A stretch of 64,000 bases of DNA, from the NCBI GenBank assembly GCA_965153355.1, contig OZ231126.1, forward strand, positions 41,540,001-41,604,000. The letters run 5' to 3'. Both the position numbers and the translations under genes were made by a program. Shown one piece after another: positions 40,002-59,325 of this stretch. Source of the DNA: Flaccisagitta enflata. Taxonomy: Eukaryota; Chaetognatha; Sagittoidea; Aphragmophora. Below the pieces are notes generated by a model that saw only the letters and a program-made list of their open reading frames with translations, did no database searches and was not told the origin of the DNA. Each line of letters opens with the position of its first letter. Positions within the stretch are counted from its first letter, which is position 1.

Positions 40002-40161
40002 ACCGTTCACGTTTCAGTGCAACAAAATAGGAGAGTGTGACATTTCTTATCTAGAGCAAGCCTAAATGTAGTGTGTAGATGGGCAATGGCAATCACTCGC
40101 GAGAACTGAGGGACTGATGCACTGACCAACGGACCAAGGAACGGACTGATCAATTAAGCTC

Positions 40162-46142
<5,981 letters not shown>

Positions 46143-46389
46143 TCTTCCCTTTCGTGTGAGGACAATTGATGCTTCAAACGAAAATTCTCTGTAAAAGAAC
46201 CGTTGGACTGAGTAAATGTAGGTACCTGAATTTGAATTAGGGCAGCTAAGAATTCGAGAAACTATAACGTAAAACGGGCAAACATGTTTTATTGTTAGTA
46301 TATAGTCATAGATAAGGTTCGAAAATCAAATTTACAAACATGCGGCCTCTGATGGTTGGGATCGTAACTTCGTAAAAACAATCCAGTTA

Positions 46390-46545
46390 TAATTTTTAGC
46401 CTAAAAGCCACATTTCGATCGGTCCTTCCATCGGTCTGCCGGTCCGTCCATCTCTCCGTCAAAAAGTCGCTTCTTCGAGATTTCCGCTCTTGCCCACCCG
46501 TCCATAATAAAAGTTGCCGTGACAACCGTGTATCCCGCTTTAAAA
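46390..46545 (+). repeat. GTCC element, diverged, just upstream of the receptor gene
   Basis: Worn hairpin, GGTCCTTCCATCGG tract, CCGCTCTTGCCCACCCGTCC body, CAACCGTGTATCCCGC end. 250 bases upstream of the receptor ATG. Confidence 0.6.
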
Positions 46546-46782
46546 TTCACCTGAGACAGACAGCGTACATCATTTATGACAGTTCAAGTTAACAAGTAAC
46601 GCGGATACGCCGGCAGGGGCGCACGACTCCCTAGCACTTGCCCCTTCCATACCCCCTTCTACAACCCACCCCTCCTCCAAACACTTGGTGTGCCTTAAAT
46701 AGGAGCACAAAAGCAGATTATGGTCAGCGTTACCCGCGCCCAGCTTTAGTTGTTTGAGTTGAAGGGAGGAGCAGGGCAGCAT

Positions 46783-47235
46783 CCATGAAGGGAATAAAAT
46801 CTGTCTGTCCAACAGTTCATCATCTGGGTCCCAGAGACTGGGATTTGGGTGTTGGAAGCTGAGATCTGTACCAAGGAGAGTTTTGGAGACTAAGAAAAGG
46901 GCCTTAGAGACTTCGAAAATCTGGGTCTCTAAGACTGGGATCTGTGTGAAAGATGCCAGGATCCGGGATCCGAGTATTGGAAGCCAGAATCTGGGTCTTG
47001 GAGGTCAGGGTCTGGGTCTGAAGACTCAGTATCTGGTTTTTTGAGGCTAGGGTCTGGTTCTTGGAGATCAAGATTAGGATCTGGGAGGTGAGGATATGGG
47101 TCTGGGAGGCCAGGATCGAAGCTGGGCCAGGAGGGCTAGGGTCTATATGGTGATGAGGCAGGGGGCAGGAGGGACAGACATGCAGATTCCCCCTGTGTTC
47201 TACAGAATTCGTTTTCCTTCAGGCTGCTGCCAAAA
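46783..47235. repeat. GGGCAGC foldback, diverged
   Basis: GGGCAGCATCCATGAAGGG left, TCAGGCTGCTGCC right; core of ~20-base GATCTGGGTCTGGGAGGC-type units. Confidence 0.6.
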
Positions 47236-47457
47236 AACGCAATTTCAAATTTTCCAACTCAGGAGTGACCGACGGACCAACATACCGACCAACAAACGGG
47301 CAAACCAACAGACCAACCGACAGACAAAATCTTTTATAGAATCGCTAGTCCGAGACCAAAAAGAAAAAAAAGAAAAAAGAAGAAGAGAGAACAGCTTTAT
47401 GAAATCTTTTAACATCTGTTTTCCGCCCATCAAAATCGAAGTCCTTAATTAAGTTTT

Positions 47458-48689
47458 GTAGAGAGCTCACTCTGTTGACTTTGATCCTGCCTACTGTTAT
47501 CAAACAGCAGGCTGTAAACAACTGGTTGTAAAAATTACAGCCGGCTGTTATGCTAGAGAGTTAGCAAAAATCCAACTTTCACTACAGTATGTTTTTTCTG
47601 AACTGATACGAATGAAAATCTTATAACTTAGCAATGGAGCAAGATATTCAAAATCCGAAAAAAATGCTAGATAGATCTTTGTCTGCAGATTTTTTATCTT
47701 AAAAGGAATGATCCATCAGTTTAACAAATTAGGCCCCCACTTGCTGTAAATAAAAACGTTCATTTCTCAAATAGTATAAATTCTCAAAAGCATCTCTTAG
47801 GTACATTTTCTTAAATTCATGCTGAATCTCTATAGATCAAGCTAAAACTCCAGGAGTGGTCTTAATTAAAAGATGACTAATCATAGATGCTTATTCTGCC
47901 TCATCATGTTGACAGAATTACCAATCTTAAGTTCAGAGTCACAAATTAATCATTTTTTCTTTAAAATGTGCAAAAAAACACACTTTTTGGTGCAAAATGT
48001 TGATGATAATTGAGCCACTTGTGTTTTTAACTCAAATTGTAGGAATAAGTCAATTCAATTTGTTTACTACAGCGTCTTGGATCAAAATCAGGAAAAAAGA
48101 TACAAAGTTGTCATGATTTTATAAGAATTTTGCTTATGAATTTGGCAATTTGCTTTAAAAACACTGACTTAGCTTGTTATTACATGATGGTTGTACCATT
48201 TCATGATATACTATATGAAAAGAACATGAAAAATCTGCAAACCAACATCTATCTAGCATTTTTTTTGGATTTTGAATATCTTGTTCCATCGCAAAGTTAT
48301 AAGATTTTCATTCGTATCAGTTCAGAAAAAACATACTGTAAATAGAACGAGACCTGCAAATTTATAATCCTGGTGAAATTCTGACAACTTTGATATGTCA
48401 CAACATATATTTTTATATGAAAATAAAAATTGTTTATCAATGTTTAATAAAGTTATAATATAATGTTTAAAGATTATTCTTTATAAAAAGTGTCAAGTGT
48501 GACATGTCAAACTTCTCAGAATTTCATCAGGATTATGAATATGCTAGTCACGTTCTATTCTATCAAGGTTGGATTTTTGCCGACTTTGTAAGATGACAGC
48601 CGGCTGCAATTTTCACAACCAGTTGTTGTTTACAGCCTGCTGTTTAATAACAGTAGGTTGGATCAAAGCCAACAGAGTGAGCTCTCTAC
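47458..48689. mobile_element. 1.2-kb nested foldback element, GAGAGCTCACTCTGTTG ends
   Basis: Outer ~100-base inverted ends (TAGAGAGCTCACTCTGTTG) with TA at each edge. A second inverted pair inside (47590-47700 and 48235-48340) shares TTCTGAACTGATACGAATG. Blocks ACAGCAGGCTGTAAACAAC show further small palindromes. No transposase. Confidence 0.7.
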
Positions 48690-49252
48690 CTATTTTGTTT
48701 TGTCCACTGACTGTATAAGTATGTTCGTACATACGTACGTGCGTGCATGTGTCACGCAATTCAGATTTCTCCACTGTATGTCACACAGCCCAAAATTCTA
48801 CGATGAATGTCACACCATCTAGTTTTCACCAATGTAGGTCGCACAGCCCAAAATCTTCCCATCACCCAGTTTTCTTTAAATTATGTCACACAACCTAGTT
48901 TTTGGAAACGATGCTTCCCCGAGCAACCTAGAGGCTCTGGGCTAGCGCACTCCTGCGCAAGCCCAAGCAACCCCAAGCAACCAGTAAATTGTTCTTCATA
49001 TCAGGTAGGGTTACCCTACAATTTTAAATCAGGATTGGAAAAATTCGGAAATCGAAACGCTCTTTAAAGTTTTTGGGGTTTTACCCTTCTAAACAAGGCC
49101 AAGTGATGTCCAATCAGGCCCGTGGATAGAGGGGTCCATTCCCCTCTGAGAAGAGGGGCTCGGGCCCCAGGGGGGCCTGGGGGGCCCTGAGGTAGGAGAA
49201 GAGAGAAAAGTGAGGGCCTATTAAGATCAAATCAGACATGTTTTTTTATTTC

Positions 49253-49345
49253 TTAGATACGTCCACGCATCTCTATAAGAGGCTTTGTCCGTCCGTCCGT
49301 CCGTTGGTTGGTTGGTTGCTTGCTTGGTCCGTCACGCTCGAGTTG
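49253..49345 (+). repeat. GTCC element, left part
   Basis: TTAGATACGTCCACGCATC hairpin, AAGAGGCTTTGTCCG, (GTCC)n(GTTG)n tract; the right end is missing. Partial reversed copies also lie at 22760-22830, 26170-26245 and 47260-47365. Confidence 0.65.
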
Positions 49346-49407
49346 AAAACAATCGCAAACGATCGCAAAATCGATTTCATCATTTTAGATTCTGAAATAG
49401 GGCTGTT

Positions 49408-49510
<103 letters not shown>

Positions 49511-50034
49511 TTTGTCTATCTGAGCTTATCTGTTTTAGTAAGAATGTCATTTATGAGCCAAGCCGCAGGTGGACGCATCGTTGTATCCCCGGGGTACTTG
49601 TTTTTTCATGTATCTTTTTGACAATATTTTGAAATGTTTTGTATTTTGTAAAGTTTTGACATTTAATGCTCTGATTTTGTTGTATCATATAAAGATAGCA
49701 TAACAAAAGAAACCAGTGGCTGTCGCCAATACTGTGGATCACGATGTGTTATTTTATTTTTCATATTTCATTTTATATGATATAAAGATATTGAGATATT
49801 TCCACGCCCCCCCCCCGCCCTGCCTTTAGGCTTCAGGTAAAGCACCCTTTCTAGAATTGGTGTTTCTCTCCAGGTGTCCGTATTTTTATGAGCTTGATGG
49901 TAACGTACATATTTGCCGTACCTCATATTTGCATACCTAAAGACAGGCCCTTATCGATCTCCCTTGGAACACGCGTATTGTGCCGTATTGAGGCTGCAAT
50001 GGAGATCATACACAAGTTTCGGCAGCTATTTTGG

Positions 50035-50215
50035 AACGCATTAGTGTTTTGGGTTAGACTAAGAAGGGATTTTTGCTAAATTAGTTTTGCTTAATGGAAA
50101 ACTAGGAGTGATGCACGTAGTAAATAGTCAGTGAGGGCTCACAAGGCCCTCTTCTAAATTTTTCAGTTTGGGTATATCATACCAATCTAAGTTTGGCTGT
50201 ACATCATACCAATCT
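50035..50215 (+). repeat. ~150-base dispersed repeat
   Basis: TTTTGGGTTAGACT, AATGGAAAACTAGGAG, GTCAGTGAGGGC and TTCAGTTTGG blocks recur in order at 58205-58345. Confidence 0.7.
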
Positions 50216-50456
50216 AAGACCAAGACGGAGTTAAACAATTTTGACACGTTCGATGTTGAATTCATTCGCGTTCGCGTACTCATGTTATTAGCAGAGTAGG
50301 CGTACCTTGCCAACTCGCCGATCTTGCTTTCAGGCGGACTTCTTTCTCATATTTTGGAAGCCTTTGTCACGATGAATGTTGTGACGATTTGCGGACTCAC
50401 GTTGCCCGATTATTTTCAATGAATCCCATCTCAACGCCGGAAGGACCCCAAATGGA

Positions 50457-50489
50457 CTCTCTGTCTCTGTCTGTCTCTGTCTATCTGTC

Positions 50490-50588
<99 letters not shown>

Positions 50589-50593
50589 GTCTC

Positions 50594-50676
<83 letters not shown>

Positions 50677-50691
50677 GTCTGTCTGTCTGTC

Positions 50692-50747
<56 letters not shown>
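50457..50747 (+). repeat. (CT)n/(CTGT)n array
   Basis: Alternating CTGT and CT blocks, ~290 bases. Confidence 0.95.
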
Positions 50748-50749
<2 letters not shown>

Positions 50750-51318
50750 CTATCTTTTGGCCTCCGTCGCTATCTTTTATCTAGATTTGCTGCTGTAACT
50801 GTAAGCATAGATCCATCGACGAATCTCTGATAAGTCCATTCGTGCATCCGTCCAACCGTCAAATGTACATTTGAGCTTCACTATAGTGCATGTCAATGGC
50901 TCTTGCCCAACTGTGCCTGTTCCTTACTCTCTGATATTCATTAGATTTACATGGCATATGTTATCTCATACCAATTGCTACAATGTCGTCAATATAAGCA
51001 CTGACGCGCATGTAATAAGTACCGCCAAACTGACCATCTAGAAACCCTGATATTGCATGAATCAAAGGCACGATGTCGAACATGTGCGTGGAGGCGTGTG
51101 CGACTGTACGCGTGTCTAACTATATATATTCTCTCATCGCACAGTCTGACAACGCCCGCGTTTCTTTTGTTCTTACGAGTCGAGTCGTCATCGTAATTCA
51201 AACCAAGTGGAAAGACGTGAAACCCATCAAGCGAAAATTCTGGAAGACCAAAAAGCCCGTTTCCGGTAAACAACTTGATTAAACAGAGAGACAGAGAAAA
51301 CACGAATATGACGACTGC

Positions 51319-51510
<192 letters not shown>

Positions 51511-51841
51511 GATAGACAAAGATAGGAGACCGACAGCAATAGAGGAAACGAAAAGTAGGAAGACAGAAGCCGTAAAAGAGAGTCATTATCAGACAGAAAC
51601 AGTGACAGCGACAGACATAAATAGACAAGACTGAGAGACAGAGTTAGACGGAGACAGACGCTAAAGCAGACGGAGACAGAGTGAGAAGTGAGAAGTCGGA
51701 AGTGGAATATGCGGTGCTGAATTCCCACGCGCAGACACAAACGCACTCCAACCTCGAAATTGACGTCAACATATATTCCCCGACAGAAAAGAAGAGGGGA
51801 AAGAAGTGGGTTAGAGAATGAAGATGTAACAGTGACGAAAG

Positions 51842-51842
<1 letters not shown>

Positions 51843-51934
<92 letters not shown>

Positions 51935-51960
51935 AGAGAAAGAGAAAGAAAGAAACAAAG
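51843..51960 (+). repeat. (GA)n array
   Basis: About 85 bases of GA then AAAGAG units. Confidence 0.95.
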
Positions 51961-52531
51961 AGAGACAGAGAGAGTAAAAAGAGTAGACAATGGACATGTC
52001 ATGTCAGGCGAAAACATAATTACACACTCAAACACAAACGCAAAAAACACGCATGAACAGACACGCAGAAAAACACACTCTTACGCCAAAATGGTACAAA
52101 AAGAGGATTCATTGTTTTTAAAAACAACCTTTTATTTAGATCACTTATCAATACAATTGTATCTTGATATTCAACGACAAGCAAATGTTGATGAATGTTT
52201 TGATTGAACCGTAAATGCGGGACCATGTAAATTTAAAGCGACTATCAGTCGATGCCGAAAACGTCCGTTGGTAACATATGATACGATACTTGACACCCGT
52301 TATGATATGAACTGCGCAGTAGAGGTCAAAATCCATCAAACGTTTGATTAGATGAATAAAAAAATATAGGAACAAATGACTTGACTATATTGCTTATTAC
52401 AACAATTTAAAAACAATTTTTTTCAAAAATCATAATATCTTAAACATCTTTACAAAAATTAAGTTGAAACAAGGAAGTTTACCAAGGAAAAAAACAGAAT
52501 ACTGCGGCTTTGTGTTATATATCAACCGCTT

Positions 52532-52779
52532 TTAAACATTGCTTTCGACGTTTCTGTTGTATTGGTCCCCATTTTTGTTGTTATTGTTTTTGTTTGTTAG
52601 TTTCGGCGAGGGTGGACGACTGGGTTTGCGCCTTCGTTTTCCTGCCATCGTCGTCAACGAGGTCGTCATTGCTGTCAACGAGGATGTCATTTCCGTCAAG
52701 GAGGACATCTCCGTCGACGATGACGTCATGTCATTGTCTATGGGAGAAGTTTTGAACGTCTGACGAGACCACGAGCTTC
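52532..52779 (-). CDS. Candidate terminal exon, basic/Asn-rich C-terminus, unknown protein
   Basis: A good acceptor (ATTGTCTTACAG) opens about 81 codons to a stop at 52532. The product has a Ser/Thr/Met-rich stretch of imperfect repeats (EMSSLTEMTSSLTAMTTSL), then a basic cluster GKRRRKPSRPPSP that could be a nuclear-localisation signal, then KNNNNKNGDQYNRN. No upstream exon was found; the intron side is a (GT)n array. It could be the end of a gene whose other exons lie to the right, possibly but not demonstrably the FN3 gene. Low confidence. Confidence 0.3.
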
Positions 52780-52820
52780 CTGTAAGACAATATGAATGAA
52801 AAATAAATGTCTCCGTGCGT

Positions 52821-53016
<196 letters not shown>

Positions 53017-53184
53017 AAGGGGGGGGGTGGCGAGGCCGAGTGGGTGAATGTGGTTTGTGTATGATAATGGGTGAATAAGGAGTAAAGGGTGTTTGTTAAC
53101 AATTGTTCCATTGCTGTGAATCTTAAACAAAGAAAGTAGTAAAATTTGAAGCATTAGCGTATGAAAGGCATGACAAAAAACATC

Positions 53185-53404
53185 TTTAGTCGATCTTACG
53201 ATCTGTGAATGTATGTCTTTCTGTATGTCTGTCTGTCTGTCTGTCTGTCTGACTGTCTCTCTTTGTCTTTCTCTGTCTCTGTCTAGGTCTCTGTCTCTCT
53301 CTGTCCTTCTCATTCTCCAGCCCAAATGCTCTGGTGACCTCAACTCAAATACGTTCCATGCCCACCCGCACACCACTGGGGTAGCCGTGTATCCGGCCGT
53401 GTAT
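53185..53404 (+). repeat. GTCC element, GTCT-type tract
   Basis: TTTAGTCGATCTTACGATC hairpin, (GTCT)n tract, CCCAAATGCTCTGGTGACC body, CCACTGGGGTAGCCGTG and ATCCGGCCGTG end. Confidence 0.7.
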
Positions 53405-53652
53405 CATTTATATTCTAGACTAATTCCAAGAATCTGGATTCTAGATACGGTATTTGCTATACTAATTCTATATCTAAAACCGTTTTGGATGGGTAACTAG
53501 ATTTTTGGTCGTTAATATAATCGAAACAAAATTTAAAAAACAAAAAAAAAAAAAAAACAAAACAGAAACAACAGGTCGCCCAAGGGCAATATGTGGTCAG
53601 CGATACCCGTTGCCCTGCTTTGAGTGATTGTGAATTGGAGTGAGGGGAAGCA

Positions 53653-54355
53653 GGGCAGCGGCCCCAAAGGGGACGAAGTCCTGTAGAACACAGGGGGACT
53701 TTTGTTCGTCCTGCCTGAAGAAGTGGATGAGATGCTATAGAGGGCTTCCTGAAGGCCTTCAAGAGCCTAAATCGAGGTCTAAGATGGCTGATGTAATGCC
53801 AATCGGAAGCTTGAGAGGGCCGATTTGATGCTTGAGAGAGCTGGATTAAGGCTTGAAAGGAGCATCCATGCTAGGATTGGAGCCTCCTGGCTGGGTTTTG
53901 AGCCTTGAGGCTGGGATTTGCACCTTGAGGCTGGGATTTGCACCTCGATGCTGGGATTTGAGCCTTGAGGCTAGGATTAGAGCCTCGAGTCTGGGATTTG
54001 AGCCTTGAGGCCGGGATTTGAGCCTTGAAGCTGGGATTTGAGGTCTGAGGTCAATTGAGGCAGGGCCCCGAAGGAGACAAAGTCCTGTAGACCATGGAGG
54101 TTCCAAGCTAGGTTTTGATCCTCCTGGCTGGGTTTAGAGCCTCGTGGCTCAAATCTTAGCCTCAAAGCTGGGATTTGAGCCTTGAGGCTGGGATTTGAGC
54201 CCCAATGCTGGGATTAGAGCCTCGAGGCTAAGATTTGAGCCTTGAGGCTGGGATTTGAGCCTTGAGGCAGGGGGGGACGCACACGAACGAACGGACGGAC
54301 GAACGAAAGTCCCCCTGTGTTCTACAGGACTTCGTCCCCTTCGGGGCCGCTGCCC
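53653..54355. repeat. GGGCAGCGG foldback with GGCTGGGATTTGAGCCTTGA core
   Basis: Full-length inverted ends, GTCC/GAAC tracts at each edge, and ~20-base units over 53870-54270. A third copy of the end motif (GTCCTGTAGACC, ~54080) sits in the middle, suggesting two fused elements. Left flank hairpin 53608-53658. Confidence 0.85.
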
Positions 54356-55146
54356 AAAAACCGTATATTATGGCTTACTGCGACAACATCGGATTACTTT
54401 TCTTCGCAAACTATTTGACTTTTGAGTCTGTAAAATTTAAGTGTTACTGTACAAAACAAACGACGTAGTCGATGTAATCACGGGTGACCAAAAAATCATA
54501 TTTCTATCGCTACCAGGCAATTAGGTTATTCCCCTCCTATTGGACGTAATACATGTGGTAGACGTGGAATTGCGGATTCGCTGGAACAATATCTCAGAGG
54601 ACATTGACATGCTGCCGACAAATCCGAACGCGAACGTGACAAAAAAAGAAAAAAAAAAGCTGCGGCTACAACCAAGGATTATTATTTGTCACAAAGGAAG
54701 AGGAGAAATATGAAACTTTCTTCCCAAAAAATTGAATTCGAGTTGTGGAAAAAAGAGAAGGGGATGGTAATCGTTCCCATTTAAATGAGTGAGAAATGGG
54801 GCAATATCAGATTTCCCTTTTAAGATGTTTGGTTGTGATTATACTAACTTTTTTGAGAGATTGGAAAGAGTTTTCTTTGGCTGCGCGTGATATGAGAAAA
54901 GATGATGATGATAAAAAGTTTAAAAAACGGTTTAACAAGAATGTTAAAGAAAATACGTGGAAACCTCCAGATTTATTACAAATTATAAGAGTCGCGCGTT
55001 AAATTTATGAGACGTTGATGGCGATTCAACGCGCATCAATGCTACGCCGCTTTTCAACTGATAAGTTTTTGTGTTGGAGCTTTTATTTCTCTTTCAAACA
55101 CAAAAATAAGTCTCGATTTCATTAATTTTGTTTAGAACGAAAGATC

Positions 55147-55492
<346 letters not shown>

Positions 55493-55647
55493 TCAAAGCG
55501 TGTACACAGCGGAGTTATGTTTCATCGCACCCTGAAGGTACCTCAACGAGATATTTTTACAATTTTTACTGCCTGTCGGCTGCCATTGTTGTAGAGCCAT
55601 TCCAGCTTTTTTTCGCTCTGTCCTTGTTTGTTTCTTTCTCTCATTGG

Positions 55648-55886
<239 letters not shown>

Positions 55887-56663
55887 CGCGCCACTTCTTC
55901 CGCCGAGGCCTCATCGTCGTTGTCTGTTTCCACCTCGGGCTTGCCAGCGTCTTGCTTGAGTCGTAACTTGGCCTCAGACGAGCGCAGAAAACGACGGTGT
56001 TCGTCATTTCCGTCACCTCCACCCCCCCCCCCCCCCCCGTCGGGGTTCGTCATTAAGCCCCGGCCAACAACTGAAGCTCGGCCGTCGGCACAGTCGAGCG
56101 TATCACAGGCAAGGAAACGCCAGGGGGGGGGGCGGCTTATACGAGCTTTTAGCATCAGCAATCACGAGCCGCCAGTAAATCAGCTTAATTTTGAGGTCCC
56201 AGATTTTACTGACTTTCTGTTTTGAGTTTCTATTTTGAAACAGGAACTTAAGAGATGTTTCAAAGAAAGTTTGCGCAAATATTTGAACTTTTGCTGAGCC
56301 AATGGTATCTTTGGAATTGATGTGCTATAAGAAACAAAATGCGCAACTGGGTACCACTTTTAGCTACTTTTGTTTACATAGTTTTTCAGAACTGGCGACT
56401 CTTTTTTGCTGATGATAAGCTTGCATGCCTCCATGAAGCATATCGGGGTACATGCTTGATTGTATTCGTGTTTAACATGCATGCTCACACGATTCACAAA
56501 GCATATATCAAAAAGTTTCATCATAAGCTCTCTCATAGATTTTACTACGGCATAAATGGGCGACCAACAGAAAGTCCACGCGATGACGAAATGGCATTTT
56601 GAGTGCTTTAATGTGAAGTCATGCGAAGTCTACACCGGAGTAAAAACAATAGGAAGAATGAAA

Positions 56664-56716
<53 letters not shown>

Positions 56717-57493
56717 GCAGACAGTCAAAGACAGTCAAAGACAGTCACAGACAGTCACAGAGAGAGGAGAGCGTGAGCATTCTGTTGGTGGTGCGCAGTG
56801 ACGCGTACAGCAGAGTTCGGTAATGGTAAATATATGCCCCAGAATTGAGAGTGAATGGAGAAGCGGAAGCGGTAGACCACAGCGCCGCGTTGAACGACGT
56901 CGCAATTCGCCGTCTCTGGGTGTTGGGAACCTGGCCTGGAGCCCTAAAACAAGGTCCTGAGTGCATAGAGACCGACAGCGACAGCGGCACATTGGCCTGG
57001 CAGTGCCGCATTGGCGGAATGACAGCGACTCGACAGCGGACCAGCATCATCGGATACGGGCACGTGAGCGGTAAAGGGGCTTCGGATGCCGACCAGGGAA
57101 AGTTATCACGAAGCAGCCGCAAATTTAGCGAGGTGTGTCGACCAGCATGGCTTAGAGACCTTGTGGACCGATAAGTCCTAACGACCGACCGACCAACCGA
57201 CCTACTAAATACCAAAACGAAGGATACGCGACGGAATTGAGCGTGAACTGGGTAGTGGTGAGAGTGTGACTGTGTAGGGTTGGTGCTGTGTGCGTCTGTG
57301 TGTGTCTGTGTGTGTGTGTCGCAGGTGTTGCACAAACGAAAAAAAAACGTTTTTAGCTGCAATAACGCGAAAAGCCGAAACCCTCGTTTTCTTTCCAACT
57401 GTAAAATTCCCACTTTTATAACCTTCCCGCTCTAATTTTTCCCCGGCCGTGACAGAGCAAAAAACTACTCACGCATTTGAAAAAGAGGGAAAT

Positions 57494-57548
<55 letters not shown>

Positions 57549-57832
57549 TGAGTACAAGTGCACTGCGCACAGTAAGTGGGCAGGATATAAACACTTTGGA
57601 CAGGATAAAAATAGGTTTACCGACCGTTGCGATTTTGATTTTCTACTTAAATCTAAGTGCGCTCTATGCCCGATCGTGTGGCCCGTCCGTTGGTCGGTTG
57701 GGCCGACACGTAAACGAATGAGGATCAACTTGTCTGTAATTTTGTAGATGAGCTATCGCACTTGAATTTCCCGAAAATTCCGCCAGAACAAACTTTCAAT
57801 CGGCGAGTAGATATTAAGCCCTAAAACACCCC

Positions 57833-57934
57833 TTCCCCTAGCACTAGCCCTAACCCCAACCCTAACCTTACCCCTAAGACTAATCCTGACCTTATCCCTA
57901 ACCCTAACACTAACTCTACCCCTAACCCTAACTC
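57833..57934 (+). repeat. Degenerate interstitial CCCTAA (TTAGGG-like) tract
   Basis: About sixteen imperfect units, the commonest being CCCTAA, with variants such as CCCTAG, CCTTAC and CACTAA. Vertebrate/lophotrochozoan-type hexamer rather than the CCTAA pentamer of most arthropods. Confidence 0.75.
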
Positions 57935-58204
57935 GTTACCCGCTTTCGAGTGGTTGACCGCTAAAAAGAAAAAACAAAAGGGCGCTAAGTCTCGGTAAAC
58001 GTGACCAACTTGGCTCCTCTTTTGGCCAACTTGGTCTTGTTTCCAAGGTATCAGAAAAACAACAGACAAATTTCAGTAAGACGTTGTTTCTGACAGCCAA
58101 ATCGACAAAATCGTGTAGAAAAAGACTATGCCAAAACTGGAGCGCGGAATCGAAGTACCAAACAGATCATACAGGTAACAATCATTTGCCCTTATCTATT
58201 TGGT

Positions 58205-58345
58205 AAGCATTAGTATTTTGGGTTAGACTCAGAATGGATGTTTGCTTAGTTGGTTATGCTAAATGGAAAACTAGGAGCGATGCGCGTATTAACAAGTCAG
58301 TGAGGGCCAGCAGGGCTCTCTTCCATATATATATCAGTTTGGATA
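58205..58345 (+). repeat. Second copy of the ~150-base dispersed repeat
   Basis: Same blocks as at 50.04-50.2 kb; the right parts differ. Confidence 0.7.
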
Positions 58346-59325
58346 TAGTGACGGAAATTGTTCCACTTGTCATGAACATTAACATATACGATTCACCCTC
58401 GACTTTTTCAAGGTGAACGAGTGTAACAAAACCAACGAACACATGGCTGCTTTTGCAATCAGCTGTACACAAGGGGTCTCTCTCTCGACAAAGAGCAAAA
58501 GCGTTCGATGGAGAAAATTAGCGCGAAAGGAGGAGCCAAAAGCGCGCTTAAAAGGAGAAGACCGGAGAAGAACGACAACAACAAAAACGAAGAAGAACGG
58601 AAAGACACGCGCTAACTCGGTTTGTTAATGTCCTCGATGCCAGCTGGAGACATGAATCCCGACAGCGGGAAAAACATCAAAAGATACCAAAGAGAAGAAA
58701 AAATAGTCGCAAAAGCATTAGCAGGTCACCTGTACCCGATGCCCCTGAGTTAGCATTGAGCGTTGAGTTTTGAGGGTAATATGTGAGAGAGGCATGGCCC
58801 CTAAGGGCCTGATGACCTATGCGCATGAAAACTCATGGCGTGAGTTCTAGTCTAAGGGGTTAAGATGAGGACGTCAATTTTGGCATCAACGCCAAGGGTG
58901 GAATTTAGACTTCAACGCTAGAATTGGGCCTCAAGTCAGAGCCTCAAGGCAGGGATTGGAGCTTCGATACTTAGCCTTCGATACTATGCCATTTGAGGCT
59001 GAGATTCAGGCCTGAAGGGCAGGGTTTTATGCCTAGAGGTGGGATTTGAGCCTGGAGGCTAGGATTTGAGCGTTGATGCATGATGCTAAGCTTACAAGAT
59101 TTTAGATTTATGCTTCAATGTTGAGATTTGAGCCTTGAAGAGGGGTGAAAGAAGGAGGAGCAGAAATTAGCCCATATGTGAAAGACCCCCTTTGGGGCTG
59201 CTGCCAAAAGAAAGAGAGAAAGAAAAATCGAAAACAGACAAAAACAGGTCGCCCAAGGGCAATATGTGGTCAGCGATACCCGTTGCCCTGCTTTGAATGA
59301 TTGTGAAATGGATTGAGGGGAAGCA

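Noticed and set aside
55890-56160. Minus-strand acidic segment (GNDEHRRFLRSSEAKLRLKQ, EVETDNDDEASAEE)
   Set aside because: Looks coding-like in composition, but a poly-G run and a GA array bound it and no clear splice sites were found.
56845-57174. GC-rich plus-strand ORF of 109 codons with two Cys
   Set aside because: No recognisable domain on either strand and no consistent splice pair.
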